From Parazoarcus communis SWub3 = DSM 12120 (GTDB lineage: Bacteria > Pseudomonadota > Gammaproteobacteria > Burkholderiales > Rhodocyclaceae), in the NCBI RefSeq assembly GCF_003226565.1, contig NZ_QKOE01000007.1, positions 124,001 through 188,000 on the forward strand: a stretch of DNA of 64,000 bases, written 5' to 3'. The notes beneath the pieces were generated by a model. It saw only the letters and a list, made by a program, of their open reading frames with translations. It had not been told where the DNA came from and did not search any database. Every line of letters starts with the position of its first letter. Position 1 is the stretch's first letter. A program made the position numbers and the translations under genes. Below, in pieces: positions 26,106-34,058 of this stretch.

Positions 26106-26614
26106 CGGTCCAGGGCCTCGGTAAACGGACGCAGGGCCTCGGCAAGCGCTTCAAGCTGATCGGTATCTGCGACACGCTGCAGTAGCGCGATATCGCTGCC
26201 GATCACCGCCTTCATCGATTGTTCGGCAAGTGCAATGCCGGTTGATGTCAGTCGTACCAGACTGCCACGGCGGTCTTCGTCGGCGTCCCGGCGTTCGACC
26301 AGTCCACGATGCTCCAGACCGTGGACGACCTTGCTCAGCCCGCCGGAGCTCAGCAGCATGCCCTTGCAGATATCGGCCGGGCGCAATTCATGCGGGGCAG
26401 GGCTCTTGCGTAGCGTCGCCATGACGGCGTACTCCGCTTGCGAAAGCCCGAAATGGTCCATCTCCCGCAAGGCATTCTCGAAGATCAGGTCGCGCAGACG
26501 GAACAGGCGCGTGATCAGGCGCATGCCCGGTGTGTCGATCTCGGGAAAAGTGGCTGCGGTCATGGTCAGCATGTCTTCGCAGCGGGTTCGGCATCGTTGT
26601 TTCATGGGCGTCAT
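26102..26614 (-). CDS. MarR-family repressor of the MFS pump
   Basis: Up to 170 residues with a winged helix (FGLSQAEYAVMATLRKSP, PADICKGMLLSSGGLSKVVHGLEHRGLVERRDADEDRRGSLVRLT), the typical MarR DNA-binding segment ending in the DxRG wing. Starts at 26614, 26605 and 26572 are all possible; none has a good ribosome site. It lies directly after a 36-bp palindrome that is the likely operator and is coupled to the downstream pump gene. Ligand unknown. Confidence 0.9.
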   Translation of the reverse strand: MTPMKQRCRTRCEDMLTMTAATFPEIDTPGMRLITRLFRLRDLIFENALREMDHFGLSQAEYAVMATLRKSPAPHELRPADICKGMLLSSGGLSKVVHGLEHRGLVERRDADEDRRGSLVRLTSTGIALAEQSMKAVIGSDIALLQRVADTDQLEALAEALRPFTEALDR

Positions 26615-26619
26615 TTTAT

Positions 26620-26655
26620 GTGACTAAATTGCTTTCTGGAAAGCAATTTAGTCAC
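26620..26655. promoter_or_regulatory. MarR operator, 17-bp perfect inverted repeat
   Basis: GTGACTAAATTGCTTTC (26620-26636), two centre bases, then its exact complement (26639-26655). The core TTGCTTTC-TG-GAAAGCAA is of MarR type, but the symmetry is much longer than the usual 16-22 bp. It sits six bases upstream of the first possible marR start, so bound repressor would block the promoter. Confidence 0.85.
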
Positions 26656-26717
26656 GGAGTGTAGCTGGAAGTCGACAATGCCTGTGCGGGTATCTGCTTG
26701 GGTGAGAGGTCGGGACG

Positions 26718-26747
26718 AAAAAAAGCCCGGCTGTTTCGGGCCGGGCT
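26718..26747 (-). terminator. Intrinsic terminator of the fumarase gene
   Basis: AGCCCGGC (26724-26731) pairs with GCCGGGCT (26740-26747) over an 8-base loop; on the minus strand it is followed by a T-run (26723-26718). It is 20 bp after the fumarase stop. Confidence 0.85.
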
Positions 26748-26767
26748 GGATGTTGCGCGTAGATTGA

Positions 26768-28300
26768 TCAGGCGACGCTGACGGGGATCTTGCCGATCCG
26801 GGCCTGCCATTCCTTCGGGCCGGTGTTGTGTACGCTGGTGCCGGTCGAGTCGACCGCTACGGTCACCGGCATGTCCTCGACGGTGAACTCGTAGATCGCT
26901 TCCATGCCCAGGTCGGCAAAGCCCACAACCTTGGCTTCCTTGATCGCCTTCGATACCAGGTAGGCCGAGCCGCCCACTGCCATCAGGTAGGCCGACTTGT
27001 TGTCACGGATGGCGTCGATGGCCACAGGGCCACGTTCGGATTTGCCGATCATCGAGATCAGCCCGGTCTGTTCCAGCATCATGCGGGTGAACTTGTCCAT
27101 GCGGGTTGCGGTCGTGGGGCCCGCCGGGCCGACCACCTCGTCGCGTACCGGATCGACCGGGCCAACGTAGTAGATCACGCGGTTGGTGAAGTCCACCGGC
27201 AGTTTCTCGCCTTTGGCCAGCATGTCCTGAATGCGCTTGTGAGCGGCATCGCGGCCGGTCAGCATCTTGCCGTTGAGCAGCAGAATCTGACCCGGTTTCC
27301 AGGACGCGACCTCTTCCTTGGTCAGGGTGTCGAGGTTCACCCGGGTTGCGACATTGGTGTCGGCCTTCCAGGTGACCTGCGGCCAGTCTTCCAGCTTGGG
27401 CGTCTCGAGCTTGGCGGGACCGGAGCCGTCGAGGTGGAAGTGCACATGGCGAGTGGCCGCACAGTTGGGGATCATCGCCACTGGCAGCGAGGCCGCATGC
27501 GTCGGGTAATCCATGATCTTGACGTCGAGCACGGTGGTCAGGCCACCGAGGCCTTGTGCGCCGATGCCCAGTGCATTGACCTTTTCCATCAGTTCCAGGC
27601 GCAGTTCCTCGACACGGCTGAGCGTGGCGCCGGATGCGGCCTTGGCCTTGAGTTCGTGGATGTCCACTGGCGCCATCAGGGATTCCTTGGCGAGCAGCAT
27701 CGCCTTTTCGGGCGTGCCGCCGATACCGATGCCGAGGATCCCGGGCGGACACCAGCCGGCGCCCATGGTCGGGACGGTCTTGAGGACCCAGTCGACGATG
27801 GAGTCGGACGGGTTCAGCATGACCATCTTCGACTTGTTCTCGGAGCCGCCGCCCTTGGCGGCACAGATCACTTCGACATGATGGCCGGGGACGATCTCGT
27901 AGTGGATCACCGCCGGGGTGTTGTCCTTGCTGTTCTGGCGCTTGCCCGCCGGGTCGAGCAGCACCGAGGCGCGCAGCTTGTTATCCGGATGGTTGTAGGC
28001 GCGGCGCACGCCTTCATTGACCATCTCCTGCACGCTCATCTTCGCATCCCAGCGCACATCCATGCCCACCTTGAGGAAGACGACGGCAATGCCGGTGTCC
28101 TGGCAGATCGGGCGATGACCTTCGGCGCACATGCGCGAGTTGGTCAGGATCTGGGCAATGGCGTCCTTGGCAGCGGGGCTTTCCTCGCGCTCGTAGGCCT
28201 CACCGAGTGCCTTGATGTAATCGAGCGGATGGTAGTAACTGATGTACTGGAAAGCATCCGCGACGGACTGGATGAGGTCTTCTTCGCGAATTACGGTCAT
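26768..28300 (-). CDS. fumA: Class I (iron-sulfur) fumarate hydratase
   Basis: 510 residues, the single-chain class I fumarase that interconverts fumarate and malate in the TCA cycle with an oxygen-labile [4Fe-4S] cluster. Visible motifs: NSRMCAEGHRPICQDTG near the N-terminus, AKGGGSENKSKM, IPNCAATRHVHFHLDGSGP, and the C-terminal beta-type domain with GPVDPVRDEVVGPAGPTTATRMD. The ATG at 28300 is preceded by CGGAG; the longer frame to 28357 has no ribosome site. Monocistronic, with its own terminator. Symbol fumA is used for the class, not for a particular paralogue. Confidence 0.93.
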   Translation of the reverse strand: MTVIREEDLIQSVADAFQYISYYHPLDYIKALGEAYEREESPAAKDAIAQILTNSRMCAEGHRPICQDTGIAVVFLKVGMDVRWDAKMSVQEMVNEGVRRAYNHPDNKLRASVLLDPAGKRQNSKDNTPAVIHYEIVPGHHVEVICAAKGGGSENKSKMVMLNPSDSIVDWVLKTVPTMGAGWCPPGILGIGIGGTPEKAMLLAKESLMAPVDIHELKAKAASGATLSRVEELRLELMEKVNALGIGAQGLGGLTTVLDVKIMDYPTHAASLPVAMIPNCAATRHVHFHLDGSGPAKLETPKLEDWPQVTWKADTNVATRVNLDTLTKEEVASWKPGQILLLNGKMLTGRDAAHKRIQDMLAKGEKLPVDFTNRVIYYVGPVDPVRDEVVGPAGPTTATRMDKFTRMMLEQTGLISMIGKSERGPVAIDAIRDNKSAYLMAVGGSAYLVSKAIKEAKVVGFADLGMEAIYEFTVEDMPVTVAVDSTGTSVHNTGPKEWQARIGKIPVSVA

Positions 28301-28389
28301 GCTGGATCTCCGGAGTAACTGGGATGAAATGTGGAATGCAGGTGCGTAATGCAGCATGCAATTCTAGCACTCGCCGCGAATACGAGTCG

Positions 28390-28419
28390 CTGACAGGATG
28401 TGTAAGTCCTGTGTAAGAT
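28390..28419 (+). promoter_or_regulatory. Predicted acs promoter with direct repeats
   Basis: CTGACA (28390-28395) and TAAGAT (28414-28419) are 18 bp apart. TGTGTAAG occurs twice, at 28399-28406 and 28410-28417, 11 bp centre to centre, one helix turn, inside the promoter. This is the sort of site a response regulator or repressor dimer would use. The leader to acs is about 110 nt. Confidence 0.4.
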
Positions 28420-28538
28420 AGGTGTTATTCAATGCTGTCCATTCCGCGGTCGGACCGCGACAGAATACAGACTGGATTCAACCAGTCGACCCGTCCCGGG
28501 TCAGCTTCAACCATTTGATCAGTTGAGGAGAGGTGAGC

Positions 28539-30503
28539 ATGTCCAACGAACAGCAAGTCCGCATTTACAACCCGTCGGAAGCGTCGATGAAGAACGCTGC
28601 GGTGTCCGGCATGGAGGCCTACCGGGCCCTGTGCAAGGAGGCGGAGGACGACTACGAAGGTTACTGGGCGCGCAATGCCCGTGAATTGCTCGACTGGAAG
28701 GTGCCTTTCACCCAGGTGCTGGACGAGAGCAATGCTCCGTTCTTCAAGTGGTTTGCGGATGGCAAGCTGAACGTTTCGTACAACTGCCTCGACCGCCAGG
28801 TCAACAACGGCCTGGGCGACAAGGTCGCGATCATCTTCGAAGCCGACAGCGGCGAAGTGACCCGCGTCACCTACAAGGATCTGCTGGGTCGTGTGTCCAA
28901 GTTCGCCAACGCACTGCGCGCGATGGGCATCAAGAAGGGCGACCGCGTCGTCATCTACCTGCCGATGTCGATCGAAGGCATCGTTGCCATGCAGGCCTGC
29001 GCCCGTATCGGTGCGACCCATTCGATCGTGTTCGGTGGCTTCTCCGCCCAGGCGCTGCGTGACCGCATCAGCGACGCCGGTGCGGTGGCGCTGATCACCT
29101 CCGACGGCCAGTTCCGCGGTGGCAAGGCACTCCCGCTGAAGCCGATTGCTGACGAAGCGCTTGGCATGGGCGGTTGCGAATGTCTCAAGAATGTCATCGT
29201 GGTCAAGCGCACCGGCGCCGATTGCGCGATGGAAGCCGGCCGTGACAGCTGGTACCACGATGTCGTGGCCAGCCAGTCCGACGTGTGCGAACCGGAATGG
29301 GTCGAAGCCGAGCATCCGCTGTTCCTGCTCTACACCTCCGGCTCCACGGGCAAGCCCAAGGGCGTTCAGCACTCTACCGGCGGCTACCTGCTGCACGCAG
29401 TGCTGACCATGAAGTACACCTTCGACATCAAGCCGGACGATGTCTTCTGGTGCACCGCCGACATCGGCTGGGTCACGGGCCATACCTACATCACCTACGG
29501 TCCGCTCGCCTGCGGCACCACCGAGATCGTGTTCGAAGGCGTGCCGACCTACCCGGATGCCGGCCGTTTCTGGAAGATGATCCAGGACCACAAGGTTTCC
29601 GTGTTCTACACCGCACCGACCGCGATCCGTTCGCTGATCAAGGCGGCCGACAACAACGAAGCGATTCACCCCAAGAAGTACGATCTCTCCAGCCTGCGTA
29701 TCCTGGGTTCGGTGGGTGAGCCGATCAACCCGGCAGCCTGGGAGTGGTACTACGAAAATGTCGGTGGCGGCCGTTGCCCGATCGTCGATACCTTCTGGCA
29801 GACCGAAACCGGTGGCCACATGATCACCCCGCTGCCGGGCGCCACGCCGCTGATTCCGGGTTCGTGCACCCTGCCGTTCCCCGGCATCCAGGCTGCGGTG
29901 GTCGATGAGACCGGTACCGAAGTGCCCTGGGGGCAGGGCGGCATCCTGGTGGTCAAGCGTCCGTGGCCGTCGATGATCCGTACCATTTGGGGCGATCCCG
30001 ACCGCTTCGTGAAGTCGTACTATCCGGCCGACTTCCAGGGCAAGCTCTACCTGGCTGGTGACGGTGCGATCCGCGACAAGGAAACCGGCTATTTCACCAT
30101 TACCGGCCGTATCGACGACGTGCTCAACGTTTCCGGTCACCGCATGGGTACGATGGAAATCGAATCCGCGCTGGTGGCGCACGAGAAGGTTGCCGAAGCC
30201 GCTGTAGTGGGCCGTCCTGACGACCTGACCGGCGAGGCCATCGTCGCTTTCGTCGTGCTCAAGGGCAATCGCCCCACTGGCGAAGAAGCCAAGGCCATGA
30301 TCAAGGAACTGCAGAACTGGGTTGGCCACGAGATCGGGCCCATCGCCAAGCCGAAGGACATCCGTTTTGGCGAGAACCTGCCCAAGACCCGTTCCGGCAA
30401 GATCATGCGTCGCCTGCTGCGTCAGCTGGCCAAGGGTGAAGAGATCACCCAGGACACCTCGACGCTGGAAAACCCGGCCATCCTCGAGCAGTTGAAAGGG
30501 TGA
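28539..30503 (+). CDS. acs: Acetyl-CoA synthetase
   Basis: 654 residues, AMP-forming acetate-CoA ligase. Signatures: [22 protein letters not shown] (P-loop-like A3 motif), [41 protein letters not shown], and the C-terminal [13 protein letters not shown] with the catalytic Lys that is acetylated in Acs regulation. AGGAGAGG precedes ATG 28539; a GTG at 28533 is less likely. Activates acetate for the TCA cycle; the downstream sensor kinase and symporter genes make an acetate-utilisation locus with it. Confidence 0.96.
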   Translation: MSNEQQVRIYNPSEASMKNAAVSGMEAYRALCKEAEDDYEGYWARNARELLDWKVPFTQVLDESNAPFFKWFADGKLNVSYNCLDRQVNNGLGDKVAIIFEADSGEVTRVTYKDLLGRVSKFANALRAMGIKKGDRVVIYLPMSIEGIVAMQACARIGATHSIVFGGFSAQALRDRISDAGAVALITSDGQFRGGKALPLKPIADEALGMGGCECLKNVIVVKRTGADCAMEAGRDSWYHDVVASQSDVCEPEWVEAEHPLFLLYTSGSTGKPKGVQHSTGGYLLHAVLTMKYTFDIKPDDVFWCTADIGWVTGHTYITYGPLACGTTEIVFEGVPTYPDAGRFWKMIQDHKVSVFYTAPTAIRSLIKAADNNEAIHPKKYDLSSLRILGSVGEPINPAAWEWYYENVGGGRCPIVDTFWQTETGGHMITPLPGATPLIPGSCTLPFPGIQAAVVDETGTEVPWGQGGILVVKRPWPSMIRTIWGDPDRFVKSYYPADFQGKLYLAGDGAIRDKETGYFTITGRIDDVLNVSGHRMGTMEIESALVAHEKVAEAAVVGRPDDLTGEAIVAFVVLKGNRPTGEEAKAMIKELQNWVGHEIGPIAKPKDIRFGENLPKTRSGKIMRRLLRQLAKGEEITQDTSTLENPAILEQLKG

Positions 30504-30509
30504 TGTGCC

Positions 30510-30611
30510 TGCGGAACGCGATGCGCGTTCCGCAACATGAATAACAGGAGACGATCCGGCCACGTAGCCGGATCCGGGTGAGGGGAAAGAAGGCGCGCGT
30601 CAGACGCGCCT
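30510..30611 (+). terminator. Three consecutive hairpins after acs
   Basis: Stem 1: 11 bp, 30510-30520 with 30524-30534, ATG loop. Stem 2: GATCCGGC (30553-30560) with GCCGGATC (30567-30574). Stem 3: AGGCGCG (30591-30597) with CGCGCCT (30605-30611), followed by TCTT. None has a full T-run, so they may act together as a weak terminator or as 3'-end protection of the acs message. Confidence 0.5.
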
Positions 30612-30667
30612 CTTATCGATGCGTGGTGCGTGCATGAACGCCGTCAAGAGCGGGCACGCCACTTCGC

Positions 30668-30673
30668 TATAAT
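30668..30673 (+). promoter_or_regulatory. Consensus -10 hexamer before the sensor operon
   Basis: TATAAT at 30668-30673, 31 bp before the first ATG of the small membrane gene. The -35 region is weak (GTCAAG, 30643-30648), which suggests an activator or low activity. Confidence 0.5.
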
Positions 30674-30704
30674 CCAGGCAACGACGACATCATCGAGGTG
30701 CATG

Positions 30705-30902
30705 ATGCGCAAGGGTCTTGCCGGTCAACGACTTGTCGCCGTATTTCTGGTCGGCATCGTCCTGTTCAATTTTCCATTTTTGTCCCTGTTCGACCGCGAC
30801 CTGCAGGTCTTTGGCCTGCCTTTGCTGCATGTCGGCGTTTTTGTCGCGTGGTGTGGCGTGATTGCGCTGATGGCGTGGATCGCCGAGCGGGGCAGTCGAT
30901 GA
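30705..30902 (+). CDS. Small two-helix membrane protein
   Basis: 65 residues: LVAVFLVGIVLFNFPFLSLF and LLHVGVFVAWCGVIALMAWIAE are two transmembrane helices joined by a short loop with Asp-Arg-Asp. ATG 30705 is chosen over the adjacent ATG 30702 because GAGG is at a better distance. It precedes the symporter-type histidine kinase by 13 bp, and such small proteins are commonly found next to SSS-type transporters or kinases. Function unknown; perhaps a partner of the kinase's transporter domain. Confidence 0.7.
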   Translation: MRKGLAGQRLVAVFLVGIVLFNFPFLSLFDRDLQVFGLPLLHVGVFVAWCGVIALMAWIAERGSR

Positions 30903-30915
30903 GCCGGAGCCGCTG

Positions 30916-33666
30916 ATGCTGTCGGGCAGCGTCATCGTCGGCGCCTCTTTCGCCTACCTGCTGCTGCTGTTTGCGGTCGCCTATTTTGGTGATCGACGGG
31001 CGGATCAGGGGCGCTCCGTCATCGCCAATCCGTGGGTCTATTCGCTTTCTCTGGCGGTGTATTGCACGGCGTGGACCTACTTCGGCAGCGTGGGGCGTGC
31101 CGCCTCCGGTGGTATCTGGTTCCTGCCCATCTATCTGGGGCCGACGCTGGGGCTGGCGCTGTCGTGGCTGGTGGTGCTGAAGATGATCCGCATCGCCAAG
31201 ACGCACCGCATTACCTCGATTGCCGACTTTGTCGCCTCGCGCTACGGTAAAAGCCACTTGCTGGGTGGCCTGGTTACGATCATCGCGGTCGTCGGTACCG
31301 TACCTTACATTGCGCTGCAGTTGAAGGCGATTTCCACCGGCTACGCCTTGCTGACCGGCGATCATGACAGCCACTTCCGTGCCCAGCACGCCGGCGGCTG
31401 GCTGGAGGACAGCACGCTATACATTGCGCTGACGCTCGCGGCCTTCACCATCCTGTTCGGTACCCGTCATCTCGACACCACCGAACGCCACGAGGGCATG
31501 GTGGCTGCGATCGCCTTCGAGTCGGTGATCAAGCTGCTGGCCTTTCTCGCGGTTGGCGTCTATGTCACCTACATCCTGTACGACGGGGTGGCCGACATCT
31601 ACGCGCGTGCAATGGCAGTGCCCGAGCTGACCCGGCTGCTGAGCTTCGATGGTGCCGGGCAAGCGGGATATGGAGGCTGGTTCTCGCTGATGCTGCTGGC
31701 GATGCTGTCCATCATCTTCCTGCCGCGACAGTTCCAGATTGCAGTGGTGGAGAACGTCAACGAGCAACACCTGCGTCGTGCAAGCTGGTTGTTTCCGGCC
31801 TACTTGCTGGCAATCAATCTGTTCGTGCTGCCGATTGCCCTGGGTGGCTTGCTGCATTTTGGTCAGGGTACGGTGGATCCCGATACCTTCGTGCTGACCT
31901 TGCCGCTGGTGCATGATCAGACCGCTCTGGCGCTGCTGGTGTTCATCGGTGGTCTGTCGGCAGCTACCGGTATGGTCATCGTCGAGACCATCGCGCTATC
32001 GACCATGGTGTGCAACGACCTTGTCATGCCCTTGCTATTGCGTCGTGGCGGCCTGGCGCATGACGACCGGCGCGATCTGACCGGTCTGTTGTTGTTGATC
32101 CGGCGCAGTGCCATCGTGATCGTATTGCTGCTGGGGTATCTCTACTTCCGGCTGGCGGGTGAGGCTTACGCGCTGGTCAGTATTGGCCTCATCAGTTTCG
32201 CGGCGGTAGCCCAGTTTGCGCCGGCGATGCTCGGGGGGATGTACTGGCGAAATGGCACCCGTGATGGTGCTTTCGCAGGCTTGCTGGCGGGTTTTCTGGT
32301 GTGGGGCTACACCCTGATGCTGCCGTCCTTCGTCAAGTCGGGGTGGCTGGATGCCAGTTTCCTGTCGGTGGGGCCGCTTGGCATCGAATGGCTGCGTCCC
32401 GAGCAGCTGTTTGGGCTGGATTCGCTCGATAGCCTGAGCCACGCACTATTCTGGAGTCTACTGGCGAACATCGCCTGTTACGTCAGTGTGTCGCTGCTGC
32501 GCTCGCCGACCGGTGCAGAGGCCAGCCAGGCGACCTTGTTTGTCGATGTCTTCCGCAGCGGAAGCGCCAGCCCGGCCAGCTTCTGGCGCGGTGGGGCGGA
32601 GGTGGGCGAGTTGTTGCCGCTGGTTGCGCGTTTCCTTGGACAGCAACGTACCGAAGAAGCCTTCGGCCAGTATGCACGCTCGCATGGCCTGCAGTCGGTC
32701 GACCAACTCAAAGCCGATCCCGAACTGGTCAATTTTGCCGAGAAGTTGCTGGCCGGTGCCATTGGCAGTGCGTCGGCCCGGGTCATGGTGTCCACGGTGG
32801 TCAAGGAAGAACCGCTCGGGCTGGACGAGGTCATGAACATCCTCGATGAAGCCTCGCAAGTCAGGGCCTATTCGCACCAACTGGAGGAGAAATCGCTCGC
32901 ACTCGAGGCCGCAACCCGCGAACTGCGGGCGGCCAATCTGCAGTTGAAGGAGTTCGACCGGCTCAAGGACGACTTCATGTCATCGGTCACGCATGAGTTG
33001 CGCACGCCGTTGACTTCGATCAGGGCGCTTTCGGAAATGATGCTGGAGGATCCCAGGATCGAGCTGGCGACGCGCAAGCGCTTCCTGGGCATCATCGTCT
33101 CCGAGACCGAGCGTCTGACGCGTCTGGTCAATCAGGTGCTGGACCTGGCCAAGATCGAGTCGGGGCACGCTGAATGGCATAATTCGGACGTGGACATGCG
33201 GGAGCTGGTCAATCATGCCATTGATACCACGGCGCAGTTGTTCCGCGACCGCGGAGCGGTGGTCGAGTCCCGCCTGGCGGAGCAGGTGCCGGTGCTGCGG
33301 GCGGATCACGACCGTTTGCTGCAGGTCATGATCAATCTGCTGTCCAATGCGGCCAAGTTCGTGCCCGAAGGCCGCGGCCATGTTGTGGTGACGCTGGCAA
33401 GCGATGACCGTCAGATCCGGGTCGACGTGGCGGACAATGGAACCGGTATCACCCCCGAGCAGCAACAGGTCGTGTTCGAGAAGTTCAGGCAGGGCGAAGA
33501 GGCCAGGGGGCGGCCGCAGGGCACTGGCCTGGGGCTGCCGATCAGCAAGCAGATCGTCGAGCATTTTGGCGGGCGCTTGTGGGTCAGCTCGGTACCCGGC
33601 GAAGGGGCAACGTTTTCCTTCGTGTTACCCAGACCATCTGCCGAAACGGTGGATGGCATAGAATAA
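30916..33666 (+). CDS. Symporter-domain sensor histidine kinase (CbrA/CrbS-like)
   Basis: 916 residues. Residues 1-510 are an SSS-family sodium/solute symporter-like domain with about 13 helices (TAWTYFGSVGRAASGGIWFLPIYLGP, ITSIADFVASRYGKS, FLPRQFQIAVVEN). After a linker and coiled coil (SHQLEEKSLALEAATRELRAANLQLKEFDRLKDDF) comes HisKA with phosphoacceptor His693 (SSVTHELRTPLTS) and an intact HATPase (LLSNAAKF, DNGTGITP, GTGLGLPISKQIVEHFGG). This resembles CrbS and CbrA, of which CrbS controls acs in Vibrio. The acs gene lies just upstream and a receiver gene just downstream. Acetate sensing is inferred from context. Confidence 0.9.
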   Translation: MLSGSVIVGASFAYLLLLFAVAYFGDRRADQGRSVIANPWVYSLSLAVYCTAWTYFGSVGRAASGGIWFLPIYLGPTLGLALSWLVVLKMIRIAKTHRITSIADFVASRYGKSHLLGGLVTIIAVVGTVPYIALQLKAISTGYALLTGDHDSHFRAQHAGGWLEDSTLYIALTLAAFTILFGTRHLDTTERHEGMVAAIAFESVIKLLAFLAVGVYVTYILYDGVADIYARAMAVPELTRLLSFDGAGQAGYGGWFSLMLLAMLSIIFLPRQFQIAVVENVNEQHLRRASWLFPAYLLAINLFVLPIALGGLLHFGQGTVDPDTFVLTLPLVHDQTALALLVFIGGLSAATGMVIVETIALSTMVCNDLVMPLLLRRGGLAHDDRRDLTGLLLLIRRSAIVIVLLLGYLYFRLAGEAYALVSIGLISFAAVAQFAPAMLGGMYWRNGTRDGAFAGLLAGFLVWGYTLMLPSFVKSGWLDASFLSVGPLGIEWLRPEQLFGLDSLDSLSHALFWSLLANIACYVSVSLLRSPTGAEASQATLFVDVFRSGSASPASFWRGGAEVGELLPLVARFLGQQRTEEAFGQYARSHGLQSVDQLKADPELVNFAEKLLAGAIGSASARVMVSTVVKEEPLGLDEVMNILDEASQVRAYSHQLEEKSLALEAATRELRAANLQLKEFDRLKDDFMSSVTHELRTPLTSIRALSEMMLEDPRIELATRKRFLGIIVSETERLTRLVNQVLDLAKIESGHAEWHNSDVDMRELVNHAIDTTAQLFRDRGAVVESRLAEQVPVLRADHDRLLQVMINLLSNAAKFVPEGRGHVVVTLASDDRQIRVDVADNGTGITPEQQQVVFEKFRQGEEARGRPQGTGLGLPISKQIVEHFGGRLWVSSVPGEGATFSFVLPRPSAETVDGIE

Positions 33667-33686
33667 GGTGAGAGGGGAGGGATTGC

Positions 33687-34055
33687 ATGACGAGAAAGAT
33701 ACTGATTGTTGACGACGAGCCTAACATCGTCATTTCGCTCGAGTTCCTGATGAAGCGGGAGGGCTTCGACGTTCAGGTGGCCAATGATGGCGAGGAGGGG
33801 GTGCACAAAGTGCGCGCTTTCCGCCCGGACTTGGTGCTGCTCGATGTGATGATGCCGAAGAAGAACGGCTTTGAAGTGTGTCAGGAGCTCAAATCCGACC
33901 CGGATCTGCAGTCGATCAAGGTCTTGATGTTGACCGCCAAGGGGCGTGATACCGAGGTCAGCAAGGGATTGGCACTGGGTGCCGATGCCTATATGACCAA
34001 GCCGTTCTCGACCAAGGAGCTGGTGGAAAGGGTACGTGTCATGCTGGAGGTGTGA
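33687..34055 (+). CDS. Stand-alone response regulator receiver (CheY-like)
   Basis: 122 residues, receiver domain only. Acidic pair Asp10-Glu11, phosphoacceptor Asp53 (LVLLDVMMPKKNG), Thr in LMLTAKG and Lys in MTKPFST are all present. No DNA-binding output domain follows, unlike CrbR or CbrB, so the signal must pass to another protein, perhaps the adjacent kinase-exonuclease fusion. GAGGGGAGGGA precedes the ATG; the next gene begins three bases after its stop. Confidence 0.93.
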   Translation: MTRKILIVDDEPNIVISLEFLMKREGFDVQVANDGEEGVHKVRAFRPDLVLLDVMMPKKNGFEVCQELKSDPDLQSIKVLMLTAKGRDTEVSKGLALGADAYMTKPFSTKELVERVRVMLEV

Positions 34056-34058
34056 GCG

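Noticed and set aside
28425..30563. Minus-strand ORF of 712 codons opposite acs
   Set aside because: Antisense shadow; acs on the plus strand is unambiguous.
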